A stretch of 64,000 nt of DNA from contig JAPFFF010000001.1 of the NCBI GenBank assembly GCA_039105265.1, positions 9,734,001 through 9,798,000 on the forward strand, in the 5' to 3' direction. Below the pieces are notes generated by a model that was not told the DNA's origin, made no database searches, and saw only the letters and a program-made list of their open reading frames with translations. This DNA is from Tritrichomonas musculus. Lineage: Eukaryota; Parabasalia; Tritrichomonadida; Tritrichomonadidae. Of this stretch, positions 28,019 through 36,681 are shown in pieces. Position numbers and translations under genes: made by a program. Numbering within the stretch: position 1 is the first letter of the stretch; the number at the start of each line of letters is the position of its first letter.

Positions 28019-30994
28019 TTATGCCTTAAAGCATGCAAGTGTTTTATTATCTATTATTGCAGTTATGATACCAACAGTCATACGTTTAATCTTTGATGTT
28101 ATTGCAGTTTCACCACTAAGAATCTTCAATTTATTATCTTCATTATCAATAAATACTTCATCCCCAATACCATAACAAGATGAATCATCAACTTTTACAA
28201 GATAATCGCCATGGGAAGCAAATGTTATAGCATTATTTTTTTGGTCAATTCTAACACAAATACCAACATATTCTTTCCATGAACCAGTAGTTTTGACACT
28301 GCAAATACAATCTGTAGTATCATTCACAGTTGAAAGTACCCACGTATCACCATCATGTTTATAAACCTTACCAGTCATATATACTGGAGCTCCAATAACG
28401 AAATCATTAATAGAGTTCATTGATGACTCGATTGGGGAGTAATGTGTGATTGTTGTGTTTGATTGCGTACCGTAAATAGCAGCCTTGAATTTTGCTAAAT
28501 ATGCTGGTACCATGATTTGTCTTGAATATATTTGTCTAGCATCTAATAATTCTTGAGTAGTTGTCCAATTATATTCAGCCATTGGAACACTATATGTAAG
28601 TGGTCTTCCTGATGATAAATCAAGAATTTCTTCATAATACGCTGAATATTTGAAATTATCAAAATATATAGTTCTTTGATATAATAACATTACTATGTTA
28701 TGGGGATTTGCAGCTGTATCATAGAATAATATTCTTATTTCATTTCTTTCTGCGTAATTACCAACTACGTATTCCAGTTTAATTGCGTTATTTATAATTT
28801 TTAGATAATGAATTGATATATCAGCACCCTCCGTAAATGGACCGCAATCAATTGCACATTTTTTTATTAGTTGTTCTTCTGTTATGATAGATTCTGGAAT
28901 CTCACTTTTGAGTACTAATTCATCATATTTATAATTAGGAGGATATATCGCTAATATTTTTACTCTACAAATTAAGTTTGTACCATTTTCATGAACTAAG
29001 TAAACAGGTCTGTAATCACTTTCTAGAACTCTTAATGAATACATAGCACCATCAATCTCAAATCTACCATAATTTATACCGCTTGAACTAGACGATAGCA
29101 TTTCACCAATGATTTCATATTCTTTGTTATTATATTCAAATTTAATGGTGCTATTTGGTTCAAAAGATTCATTAATTAAACCGTATTCATCGTATGTGTA
29201 ATCAATAAATACTTTTTGATAAGGTATATATGTTCTATCATTTAATTTCCTGAATTCACCAAAGAAAGGCTTAGTTTCTTCAGATTTTTTGAGATATTCA
29301 TCCAAATTAGTGTTATCAGTAGTAAGTAATTTATCTTTTTCTATTAAATCAGGAATTTTTGATTTCAATACTAGTTCATCATTGTTATACTTATAATGTT
29401 CTAATACTTGAACTCTGGATTGTGCACTATAAATTACACCAGGTTCATTAATGAATATTTCATCATTCGAATTTCTGAATAATATATATTTATTTCCTTC
29501 TATATCAATTTCGTATTTATATGCAGTACCAAAGCTACCATTACTAAGTTGACCTGTTATTGGATATTCATATGATTTATCATTATAAATGAATGAAATA
29601 AAATCACTATTATTTGGGTAATTAATTATTTTATTAGATTCAACATTAATTTCATAATTGAATTTTACACTGTATGTCAAATCGTTTTTGCTTCGATATT
29701 TTGACAAATCAACAGGTTTAGGTAATTCACTTTTCAAAGCATATTTCCCATCAGCCACATCCTTTGTCTCATATTTATCTAATTCATAAGCCAATTCATC
29801 TTCATCAACAAACTTCTCATCAGCTTGTGCACTAGAATAATATGGTGTCAAGTCAACTGGTTCTGGGATATCTTCTTTTAATGCATAATTGTTTGACACA
29901 TATCTTGCCGAATAAATGTTTTTGTTTGTTGGTTCAACAGTTTTGGTTATTGAACATGATAATATTTCTGGTGTTTCACCAGTTCCTGGATTAATTAATT
30001 CATGTGATTGATATAGTATCCAAAGACTAGAATCACTTCCTTCCATACGCAGTATCTGAGAGGGTAGATTATCATCATTGTCATTGTACGAATAGTCTGC
30101 GTGAACATAATGGGCCGTATAGTAACTGTCTGATGATACAATATCCAACCCATATTGCTCAATCAGTATATGATATGGGTCGTAATTCAAATCAAGAATT
30201 GTATTATTGGCGATTGTGAATTGAATAGTTGTTTGTCCCTCAATAATCTCTGGAATTTCGCTTTTCACTTGCTCAATAATCTTTGGGAGGTCTTCTTTTG
30301 AAACATATTCTCTTGCACAAGAATCCAAAGCTGCTTGAAGACCTTCATTAGCCGCCATACTTGTTAAACACATTGATGCTTGAGCTGATAATGGGTTAAC
30401 ATCATCAGCCATCAATTTCTGAAACATTTCGTCTGATACTTGGTCTTTTATGTTCAATTGCAACTCACTATTTTTGAGAACTGTGGGTATCTCAGGAATG
30501 TCTTCTTTTTTTACATAAGACTGTAAGTCCTGAGTCTTCGCATACTCACTTAAGTTCGTAAGTTTCGCATATGGTTCCAAAGCAGTTGTCAAAGCAGATT
30601 TATTAACCAAATCTGTAGGTATTTCAGGTATGTCAGTTGATAATGCAAAGTTGTTAACAACGTAATCACGTAATGTATTAACAGCGTTTTCAATTTCTTC
30701 ACTACTAGCATACTTTAATAATTCTTTATTGAATTCCTCTGTTTTCAAATAATCGAATAAATCAGTTGTTTTCGCGTACTCATCAAGATTCGTAAGCTTC
30801 GCATATGGTTTTAATAATTCTTTCAATTCCTCAGTATTCAAGCTTGACCCTAAATTATTTCCGTTATTGCATTGGCAGGAACCATTGGTTCCCGGACACA
30901 AATGTGTACAAGCATATTTCTTGATATATTCTATTATCAATTCATCAATTGTATTTACTTTTTTTATAGTACCCGCTTGTTCTATCGTGAACAT
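28019..30994 (-). CDS. Polinton fibre-like surface protein (991 residues)
   Basis: Starts at the ATG at 30994 (MFTIEQ). After a short N-terminal helix and a Cys-rich patch (CTHLCPGTNGSCQC, residues about 30-45) comes a shaft of repeated blocks: EPYAKLTNLDEYAKTTDLFDYL, then many ALKSEIP- or ALKEDIPEP-type units, as in phage tail fibres that trimerise through beta-helical repeats. The C-terminal about 150 residues (THYSPIESSMN, VIGAPVYMTGKVYKHD, TTDCICSVKTTG, EYVGICVRID, TVGIITAII) are shared with fossil A. Attachment to a target cell or virion spike is inferred. It is divergent from the 840-residue gene, with 14 bases between the two starts. Confidence 0.75.
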   Translation of the reverse strand: MFTIEQAGTIKKVNTIDELIIEYIKKYACTHLCPGTNGSCQCNNGNNLGSSLNTEELKELLKPYAKLTNLDEYAKTTDLFDYLKTEEFNKELLKYASSEEIENAVNTLRDYVVNNFALSTDIPEIPTDLVNKSALTTALEPYAKLTNLSEYAKTQDLQSYVKKEDIPEIPTVLKNSELQLNIKDQVSDEMFQKLMADDVNPLSAQASMCLTSMAANEGLQAALDSCAREYVSKEDLPKIIEQVKSEIPEIIEGQTTIQFTIANNTILDLNYDPYHILIEQYGLDIVSSDSYYTAHYVHADYSYNDNDDNLPSQILRMEGSDSSLWILYQSHELINPGTGETPEILSCSITKTVEPTNKNIYSARYVSNNYALKEDIPEPVDLTPYYSSAQADEKFVDEDELAYELDKYETKDVADGKYALKSELPKPVDLSKYRSKNDLTYSVKFNYEINVESNKIINYPNNSDFISFIYNDKSYEYPITGQLSNGSFGTAYKYEIDIEGNKYILFRNSNDEIFINEPGVIYSAQSRVQVLEHYKYNNDELVLKSKIPDLIEKDKLLTTDNTNLDEYLKKSEETKPFFGEFRKLNDRTYIPYQKVFIDYTYDEYGLINESFEPNSTIKFEYNNKEYEIIGEMLSSSSSGINYGRFEIDGAMYSLRVLESDYRPVYLVHENGTNLICRVKILAIYPPNYKYDELVLKSEIPESIITEEQLIKKCAIDCGPFTEGADISIHYLKIINNAIKLEYVVGNYAERNEIRILFYDTAANPHNIVMLLYQRTIYFDNFKYSAYYEEILDLSSGRPLTYSVPMAEYNWTTTQELLDARQIYSRQIMVPAYLAKFKAAIYGTQSNTTITHYSPIESSMNSINDFVIGAPVYMTGKVYKHDGDTWVLSTVNDTTDCICSVKTTGSWKEYVGICVRIDQKNNAITFASHGDYLVKVDDSSCYGIGDEVFIDNEDNKLKILSGETAITSKIKRMTVGIITAIIDNKTLACFKA
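30878..30892. repeat. hairpin GGAACC-att-GGTTCC in the fibre gene
   Basis: Six-base perfect arms with a three-base loop, in the Cys-rich N-terminal region of the fibre gene. Confidence 0.85.
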
Positions 30995-31008
30995 TTTGGG
31001 AATAATAA

Positions 31009-33531
31009 ATGATAACAAACATAAACGAAGATTTCATACTAAACGAAGTAAAAAAAAGGGACTATCAAGATATGCTCATATTCATGTTCCAAAATAGTAA
31101 GTTAACACAAATAACAACAATTATTGGTAATATTATTGAGTATCTTAAGAATCCTCGTAACTATGTCAAAGATGTAAAAACAAATTTAAAAGATATGCTT
31201 GATAAATATAACGCAAAGCCTAAAGGAACTTCAAGACAAAAAAATGAATTAGCTAAAATACTTGATTCAAAAGCGAATTACTTTATTGATTTAACCAACT
31301 ATCTGAAAAATAAAGAAAAACCTGTTTCCATTCCACAAGTTGAAGAGGAGGAGGAGCCCAATTTAGCAGACCATTATTTCAGAAATCGAATTAATAAAGA
31401 TATTGAATCACTTAATGATTTAGTTATACTTGATAGTAATCATATTAATGCTTTACAATTATTTTATCGTATTGCTGATGACTCAGAGAAGTATTCAGTA
31501 TTCAATAAAAAAGATACCGCACAGATTCAATCACTTGTCAAATCATTGACAAATAATATAGACTCACATAAAAACAATGAGGTATCAGATAATATAAATA
31601 ACCTATTGCAATTTGAGAATATTAGAAGGAAAACCAATATTGAAACAATGAGAAAGATAGCAGAATCTAATCAAGAAGGTCAACAATTATTAGATGCTTA
31701 CAATAAATCTTCTACAATTGATGCTAATCAACTTAAGAAATTTGGGTTATTAAACGACGAGTTTACTACTGAAAACCTTTATGATTATTATAATCGAGCT
31801 ATAAATCCCAAAGATGATTCTGACATCAGAGTAAAAAAACTTGTATTACAATTACATGATGCAATACGTGAAACAAACATATTTGAAGAAACAACTGAAC
31901 CTAAAAACAAAAAGAAGCTCAAACAATTAATAAAGTATATTACAGAAAAGCACTTTGTGCCTGGCGCCGAAGGCGCAAATGGTGACCGAGAAATATTTTA
32001 TAACATGAATAGTGAATCTGAGCATGAAAGTGTTAACGATAATAATGTTGATAATGAATATTTTTCCATTTCTAAATCAATGTCAAAGCCTGTATTTAAA
32101 TCACCATCTAAAAAACCTGTACTTAGTTCTGAAAACTACAAAGATTTATTTAATGTTGATATTGCAGCACCAGAAGGTGTATCGCCAATCGATACTGCTG
32201 AATTCAAAAGCAATTATATGCAGTCTGTCCCAACTGGTAAACGTGCTGGTAAAACATTTGAAGCTTCACAAAAACGTTTAAATGACTTATACATTTTCGA
32301 AAATAAACAAAGTATTGATGTTAGTAAATTCCGAGGGGAATTATTTGATATTCTTATTAATGGTAATTATCGTATTAAATTCTCTCCAAAATGTGCTACA
32401 AGAGATGGCGCAGAAGCCTATTGTAAGAAGAAATTTGATAAAAATGGATATCCATTATATCGATTAATTCCTGCAAGGAGAGACACTAAAGACCCTCTTG
32501 GTAATCCAATTTGTGACTTAAATGGCGACAAAGTAGAGGACATCGTTATTGTTGACACTCGTGGTAAACCTGTTATAATTAATGGATTCCGTCTTGTTAA
32601 AGCAGACCCCTATAAGAAATTATGGCAAACCGAACGCATTAAAGCTGCAGAACAAAATAAAAAAATAGAACCATTTGAAGTATGGATGAAAAATCTTACT
32701 GGTACTACTAAAACATGGAATTATGAACAAGACCAATGGGATGCTGGTAAAATCGATATTACATATGATGAAGATTTCAATAAAGCAGTTATTGCTTATC
32801 AGAAGGTTGGCTTATCTAAACCCAAAGTCAGCACCAAACTTAATGCAAGAGGATTATGGAGTTCAATCTTTTCAAAAATATGGCAATTAGCACTCTTTAA
32901 TATGTTTGGAGATGATGAACAACAGGGAAATTATCAATTTTTGGAACCATTGAAGTGTTTATTCAGTTACTTAAAAACATGTACCGCTGTATTTATTTTA
33001 CAATATGAATTGAAAGTAATGAAATCACATAAATGTAATAATTGGAATGAATGGGTTAAATATAAAAAAGTACACTCAAAAGCAGTAAATTCTGAATTAG
33101 GTCTTAAGATTCAAGAAGATTATAATACTAATATGAAAGATGTTATCCCAATTGGCGGTGAAATAAATGGTTCAGCTGAAATATCAAAACGATTAGGAGA
33201 AATATTAACTCAAACAATTGAACTAATAGCTAACGTTGGACTTGGATATACAGAAGAAAAGAAAGAACGATTTACACAATTAGCACGGGAAATATTGGAA
33301 AATAAATTAACTAAAGAAGAAAAGAAACAATTACGAGAACACTTTGGTTCAAATATTGATAAACATATTAATTTGAAAGTTGGCGGAAATTACATTGAAG
33401 TTAAAAATTTGTATAAATCAATGTATGATGATTATCGTGACATATCATATATTAAATCAAGAACTGATGAAAAACTAGCTAATGTTAAAGTTGAATCTGA
33501 TGATGACGATGAAGCTGAAGATGAAGCATAA
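31009..33531 (+). CDS. large Polinton protein of unknown function (840 residues)
   Basis: ATG at 31009. Residues 1-330 are helical with coiled-coil stretches (KRDYQDMLIFMFQNSKLTQITTIIGNIIEYL; KNKKKLKQLIKYITEKH). A disordered, serine-rich part follows (about 335-400). Residues about 400-760 look folded, with the patches YRIKFSPKCATRDGAEAYCKKKF and VIVDTRGKPVIINGFRLVKADPY, and a hydrophobic run LFNMFGDDEQ...CLFSYLKTCTAVFILQY. The tail is very acidic (ESDDDDEAEDEA). I recognise no family. Size and place beside fibre and capsid genes suggest a virion-internal or assembly protein. Confidence 0.65.
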   Translation: MITNINEDFILNEVKKRDYQDMLIFMFQNSKLTQITTIIGNIIEYLKNPRNYVKDVKTNLKDMLDKYNAKPKGTSRQKNELAKILDSKANYFIDLTNYLKNKEKPVSIPQVEEEEEPNLADHYFRNRINKDIESLNDLVILDSNHINALQLFYRIADDSEKYSVFNKKDTAQIQSLVKSLTNNIDSHKNNEVSDNINNLLQFENIRRKTNIETMRKIAESNQEGQQLLDAYNKSSTIDANQLKKFGLLNDEFTTENLYDYYNRAINPKDDSDIRVKKLVLQLHDAIRETNIFEETTEPKNKKKLKQLIKYITEKHFVPGAEGANGDREIFYNMNSESEHESVNDNNVDNEYFSISKSMSKPVFKSPSKKPVLSSENYKDLFNVDIAAPEGVSPIDTAEFKSNYMQSVPTGKRAGKTFEASQKRLNDLYIFENKQSIDVSKFRGELFDILINGNYRIKFSPKCATRDGAEAYCKKKFDKNGYPLYRLIPARRDTKDPLGNPICDLNGDKVEDIVIVDTRGKPVIINGFRLVKADPYKKLWQTERIKAAEQNKKIEPFEVWMKNLTGTTKTWNYEQDQWDAGKIDITYDEDFNKAVIAYQKVGLSKPKVSTKLNARGLWSSIFSKIWQLALFNMFGDDEQQGNYQFLEPLKCLFSYLKTCTAVFILQYELKVMKSHKCNNWNEWVKYKKVHSKAVNSELGLKIQEDYNTNMKDVIPIGGEINGSAEISKRLGEILTQTIELIANVGLGYTEEKKERFTQLAREILENKLTKEEKKQLREHFGSNIDKHINLKVGGNYIEVKNLYKSMYDDYRDISYIKSRTDEKLANVKVESDDDDEAEDEA
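31964..31976. repeat. hairpin GCGCC-gaa-GGCGC in a coding region
   Basis: Lies in a GTGCCTGGCGCC...AAA block (31957-31979) that recurs almost unchanged between genes at 41886-41907. A half copy, GTGCCTGGC, lies at 34780-34788. Confidence 0.9.
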
Positions 33532-33539
33532 AAAAATAT

Positions 33540-34736
33540 TTAATCTGTTTTATTTTTTGGTAATCTGAAAGTTGATATATGTGTTTTTGGTTTGTTTTCT
33601 GACTTACTCTCATTAATCTTTGGTAGGTTTCCATTGGTTGCATTATTTGGTTCATTGGTTAAAGATGATTTTTTTGGCTCTGCATTAAAATTAAAATTAG
33701 TACCTGTTGGCATATTAAATGTTGTGGGTTGAAAGTAATTCATTGGACTAAAGTTATTAGGATTTTGTTGTACAGAGCTTTGAGGTTTCATCCATGTATT
33801 TGAGGTCGCTACATTGCTGAAAATAGAGCTCGGTAATGTCTCAACATCTGGTTTCATTGTAGTCGTACTCTCATTTTCGGTAGAGCTTTGCTCATTTTCT
33901 TTATCCAAACCCTGTAACATAGATGGAACTGGAGGATTTATTTTTTTAGGTCTTATTTCATCATAATCATATTTATTATTGATATCGACATTACTTGTTT
34001 CATATTTACCATCATTATCATTTTCTGAAATATCCATTAATGGTTCAAGGCTTTCAGGAGTTTCATTAAAATGGACTTTTAATAATGGACTTACATAATT
34101 AGATTTAAATACATTAATAACAGGAAAATGGTAATGCCAATTTTGAAATTCATATTTAAATTTTTTTAAATCAGCTTCCTCATCCAAATTTCGTAATTCA
34201 ACACGATTCCATTCATTCATAAAAGTTTCAGGTTTGAAACAAAGAAATATGTGTAACGGAAGTGGTTTGATTTTTCTATTTACATCTCCTTCGGAATCTA
34301 ATTCAAAACAGAAATTATTTGTTTCTTTAATAGCATATTTATATCCACAATCTTCCATTAATACAATATATGATTTATTTAGTTCATCAAACCATCTTTC
34401 AACAAATTTAATATCCGTATTTCCAATTTTGGAACCAATTTCAATAGAAATGACAAATTTTCTTTTTAAATAAGGACGTTTATTATCTAAGATGTTCATT
34501 TTTGTATTCATATCAACTTTCTTAGGTAAATTTAACAATATATTATCACCTTCCATAAAAACAAATAAATCTTGATAATTACTACTCAAATAGAAGTAAA
34601 CTTTCTTATCTTTTTTATCAATATATGAATATAATGTGTGAGTTCTATCTAGAATAATTGCATCCTTATCAATTAAATTAGATTCTTGTTCTGCTGTTAA
34701 TACTTCTTTATTTTTATCCTTTGTTTTACGTATCAT
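33540..34736 (-). CDS. Polinton protein of unknown function (398 residues)
   Basis: ATG at 34736. The N-terminal 235 residues look like a folded beta-rich domain (RTHTLYSYIDKKDKKVYFYLSS, YLKRKFVISIEIGSKIG, PLPLHIFLCFKPETFMNEW). The rest is low-complexity, rich in N, P, S, T and E, with FNMPTGTNFNFN. It is convergent with the 840-residue gene, only 8 bases apart. No family is recognised. A beta-rich head with a disordered tail would fit a minor structural protein, but this is a guess. Confidence 0.6.
   Translation of the reverse strand: MIRKTKDKNKEVLTAEQESNLIDKDAIILDRTHTLYSYIDKKDKKVYFYLSSNYQDLFVFMEGDNILLNLPKKVDMNTKMNILDNKRPYLKRKFVISIEIGSKIGNTDIKFVERWFDELNKSYIVLMEDCGYKYAIKETNNFCFELDSEGDVNRKIKPLPLHIFLCFKPETFMNEWNRVELRNLDEEADLKKFKYEFQNWHYHFPVINVFKSNYVSPLLKVHFNETPESLEPLMDISENDNDGKYETSNVDINNKYDYDEIRPKKINPPVPSMLQGLDKENEQSSTENESTTTMKPDVETLPSSIFSNVATSNTWMKPQSSVQQNPNNFSPMNYFQPTTFNMPTGTNFNFNAEPKKSSLTNEPNNATNGNLPKINESKSENKPKTHISTFRLPKNKTD
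33883..33893. repeat. hairpin GAGC-ttt-GCTC in a coding region
   Basis: Same arms as the hairpin at 27700-27710, in the opposite orientation, within an E/S/T-rich coding stretch. Confidence 0.7.
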
Positions 34737-34805
34737 TTTTCATTTGGAACAAAAATAATAAGGCCTAAATGGCTATTCGGTGCCTGGCAAACAAAAAAAA
34801 CCTAT

Positions 34806-35186
34806 TTAAAAGATTAATAGGCAACTCATTACAAAAGCAGATGGTTCAATTGAGTTCCCATATAAATCTGTGAACCAAATTTTAAAATTACGTTCATGAC
34901 CAAGAAACTCATATTTACGATATTTGGTTTGACGTCTGTTTGCTAACATAATGAAACAATCACAATAACCATCTTGTTGTACAATATCAGAGTGTACCAT
35001 CAAATCTCCAACAAGAGTATCTTTAACAATTGCTCCAACATACTGTACAACAATGAATTTCTTATTTTTACTTGAAACGAATTCACTTGGAAGAACAAAT
35101 TCTTTATCTTGTGTATGGAAATAACGCTTAGTAATTGGTTGTTTAAAATTTATCGTTGATACATTTTTGATATTATTTGTTAACAT
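34806..35186 (-). CDS. small Polinton virion-like protein (126 residues)
   Basis: ATG at 35186, slightly overlapping the end of the integrase gene. The sequence is beta-rich without low complexity (RYFHTQDKEFVLPSEF, IVVQYVGAIV, LMVHSDIVQQDGYCDCFIML). A relative with the same LPSEF...SLNKR pattern lies in fossil B (54185-54532), next to that fossil's capsid gene. The compact beta nature and constant neighbourhood suggest a minor capsid or cement protein; I cannot confirm a jelly-roll fold by eye. Confidence 0.6.
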   Translation of the reverse strand: MLTNNIKNVSTINFKQPITKRYFHTQDKEFVLPSEFVSSKNKKFIVVQYVGAIVKDTLVGDLMVHSDIVQQDGYCDCFIMLANRRQTKYRKYEFLGHERNFKIWFTDLYGNSIEPSAFVMSCLLIF

Positions 35187-36622
35187 TTTATTACAAAATA
35201 CTCTTTATAATCTTCATTCAAGTCATCAATGGAATCACAAACATATTTCGTATAAATAATTGGAATTTCAATTTCATTTTTTTCAACATCAGTTTGAGCT
35301 TTACGTCCTCGTTCAGGTTGTTCGTAGGGAATTAACCCCTTGTCTGTTTTACTGAATGTGTAATATTGATTTAACAATCTACATTTAACATTACCGTTTT
35401 GATAACAAATGAATTGAGCTATTTCATTGAAAACACGACGTCGTTTTTCATGCTTTTTTTGAGTCTTACCTCTGTCAAGATGTATCAAAATAATGTTACC
35501 ACGTTTGTAATTAAGTAAGCCTTTCAACTTCTGTTTTTCATTTATCTTTCTCAATTTCATTTTCATCATTCGAATATACTTCCATTCCAAATCAACATTG
35601 TTTTGAACTTGAACTGGAGAATAATAAATCCATTTAGTTGGAGGAATCAATCCAGAACCTTGATATTCAGATAATTCATCTTCATTATAATCATAATTCC
35701 GAAATCTCAATGAATTGTGAGGAGTGTTATTATAGAAGTTCACCATTTGTCTCATGAGATTATAATCAGCAATTCTTCGATTATCCATTCCGAAGGCATT
35801 TCTAAGAGTTCTAATTACAGAATCAACATTTTTATGAGCGAGAGCGTAAGGGGAAGAATTAATTACAAATTTGACTGGGTAATAATCATTGATATCGTCA
35901 ATTTTCAACTCAATTTTTGAGAAGCAGCCATGGGCTGCCTGGCCCGCGTTGCGGGCAATTGGTGACTTGATAACATTTTTATATCCACTTTTTTTCAAAA
36001 ATGCTATTAACGTTTTCAAATTAGTATGCGCAGGCTCTAAGCCCCTTCGGGGATTATTGAACAATATTTCATTTCTAACTTGATTTCTTAACTCTGGTTT
36101 ATAATTGTATGCTACTTGTAAATCATTTGAGATATCTGTTTTGAGAATTACTTTTGTATTATCTTTCAATACAATACATTCATCTTTCAAACTACCAAAT
36201 CCAGATTCACCATCACATTTAATTGTCTTGAATTCAAACTTAGGATTCTTTTCAACAATTCGTTTTAAAGTTTGAGTTATTTCACTTTTGTATGACATTG
36301 GTTCCACAATCAAATATCTAGTATTCACATTTATCAAAACAAGATATATTTGCTCTTGTTTAATTGGATGTTCAACATCTGCATAATAATGTGAGAACAT
36401 CAAATCAGCTTCCCAAGTTCCAGGTTCATTTGAGAAATTTGGTTTTGACATTTTTTTGCATGCTTTGAGTTTGAAATCAGGTATGAAAGGTTCTGTTTCA
36501 ATGTTATTCTTGAAAACAGGTTGCAAATCAGTTTCAACAAATTTGTATTTCGATTTGAATGGATATTTCAATAATGAAGGATATTCTTTATCATAAATTC
36601 TGAGAGATTTTGTTTTTGACAT
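35180..36622 (-). CDS. Polinton integrase (retrovirus-type, rve)
   Basis: About 480 residues from the ATG at 36622 (MSKTKSLRIYDKEYP). It inserts the element by the same chemistry as retroviral integrases. The catalytic core shows EADLMFSHYYADVEHP (first Asp), YLVLINVNTRYLIVEPM, IKCDGESGF (second Asp) and then the helix VDSVIRTLRNAF and NFYNNTPHNSLR, as in other rve cores. A basic C-terminal part (KLKGLLNYKRGNIILIHLDRGKTQKKHEKRRRVF) resembles the chromodomain or SH3-like tail of Polinton integrases. Two coding stretches hold GC-rich palindromes (35924-35956, 36042-36052). Confidence 0.88.
   Translation of the reverse strand: MSKTKSLRIYDKEYPSLLKYPFKSKYKFVETDLQPVFKNNIETEPFIPDFKLKACKKMSKPNFSNEPGTWEADLMFSHYYADVEHPIKQEQIYLVLINVNTRYLIVEPMSYKSEITQTLKRIVEKNPKFEFKTIKCDGESGFGSLKDECIVLKDNTKVILKTDISNDLQVAYNYKPELRNQVRNEILFNNPRRGLEPAHTNLKTLIAFLKKSGYKNVIKSPIARNAGQAAHGCFSKIELKIDDINDYYPVKFVINSSPYALAHKNVDSVIRTLRNAFGMDNRRIADYNLMRQMVNFYNNTPHNSLRFRNYDYNEDELSEYQGSGLIPPTKWIYYSPVQVQNNVDLEWKYIRMMKMKLRKINEKQKLKGLLNYKRGNIILIHLDRGKTQKKHEKRRRVFNEIAQFICYQNGNVKCRLLNQYYTFSKTDKGLIPYEQPERGRKAQTDVEKNEIEIPIIYTKYVCDSIDDLNEDYKEYFVIKC
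35924..35956. repeat. two adjacent three-base-loop hairpins in the integrase gene
   Basis: GCAGCC-atg-GGCTGC (35924-35938) and GCCCGC-gtt-GCGGGC (35942-35956), three bases apart, both with six perfect pairs. They encode the ARNAGQAAHG stretch. Confidence 0.95.
36042..36052. repeat. hairpin CCCC-ttc-GGGG in the integrase gene
   Basis: Four-base arms, three-base TTC loop; it encodes part of NPRRGLEP. Confidence 0.8.
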
Positions 36623-36681
36623 TTCGAATACAATAAGGTAATTCAGAAGCAAAAAAAAATATCTCAAATCAAATCTCAATT

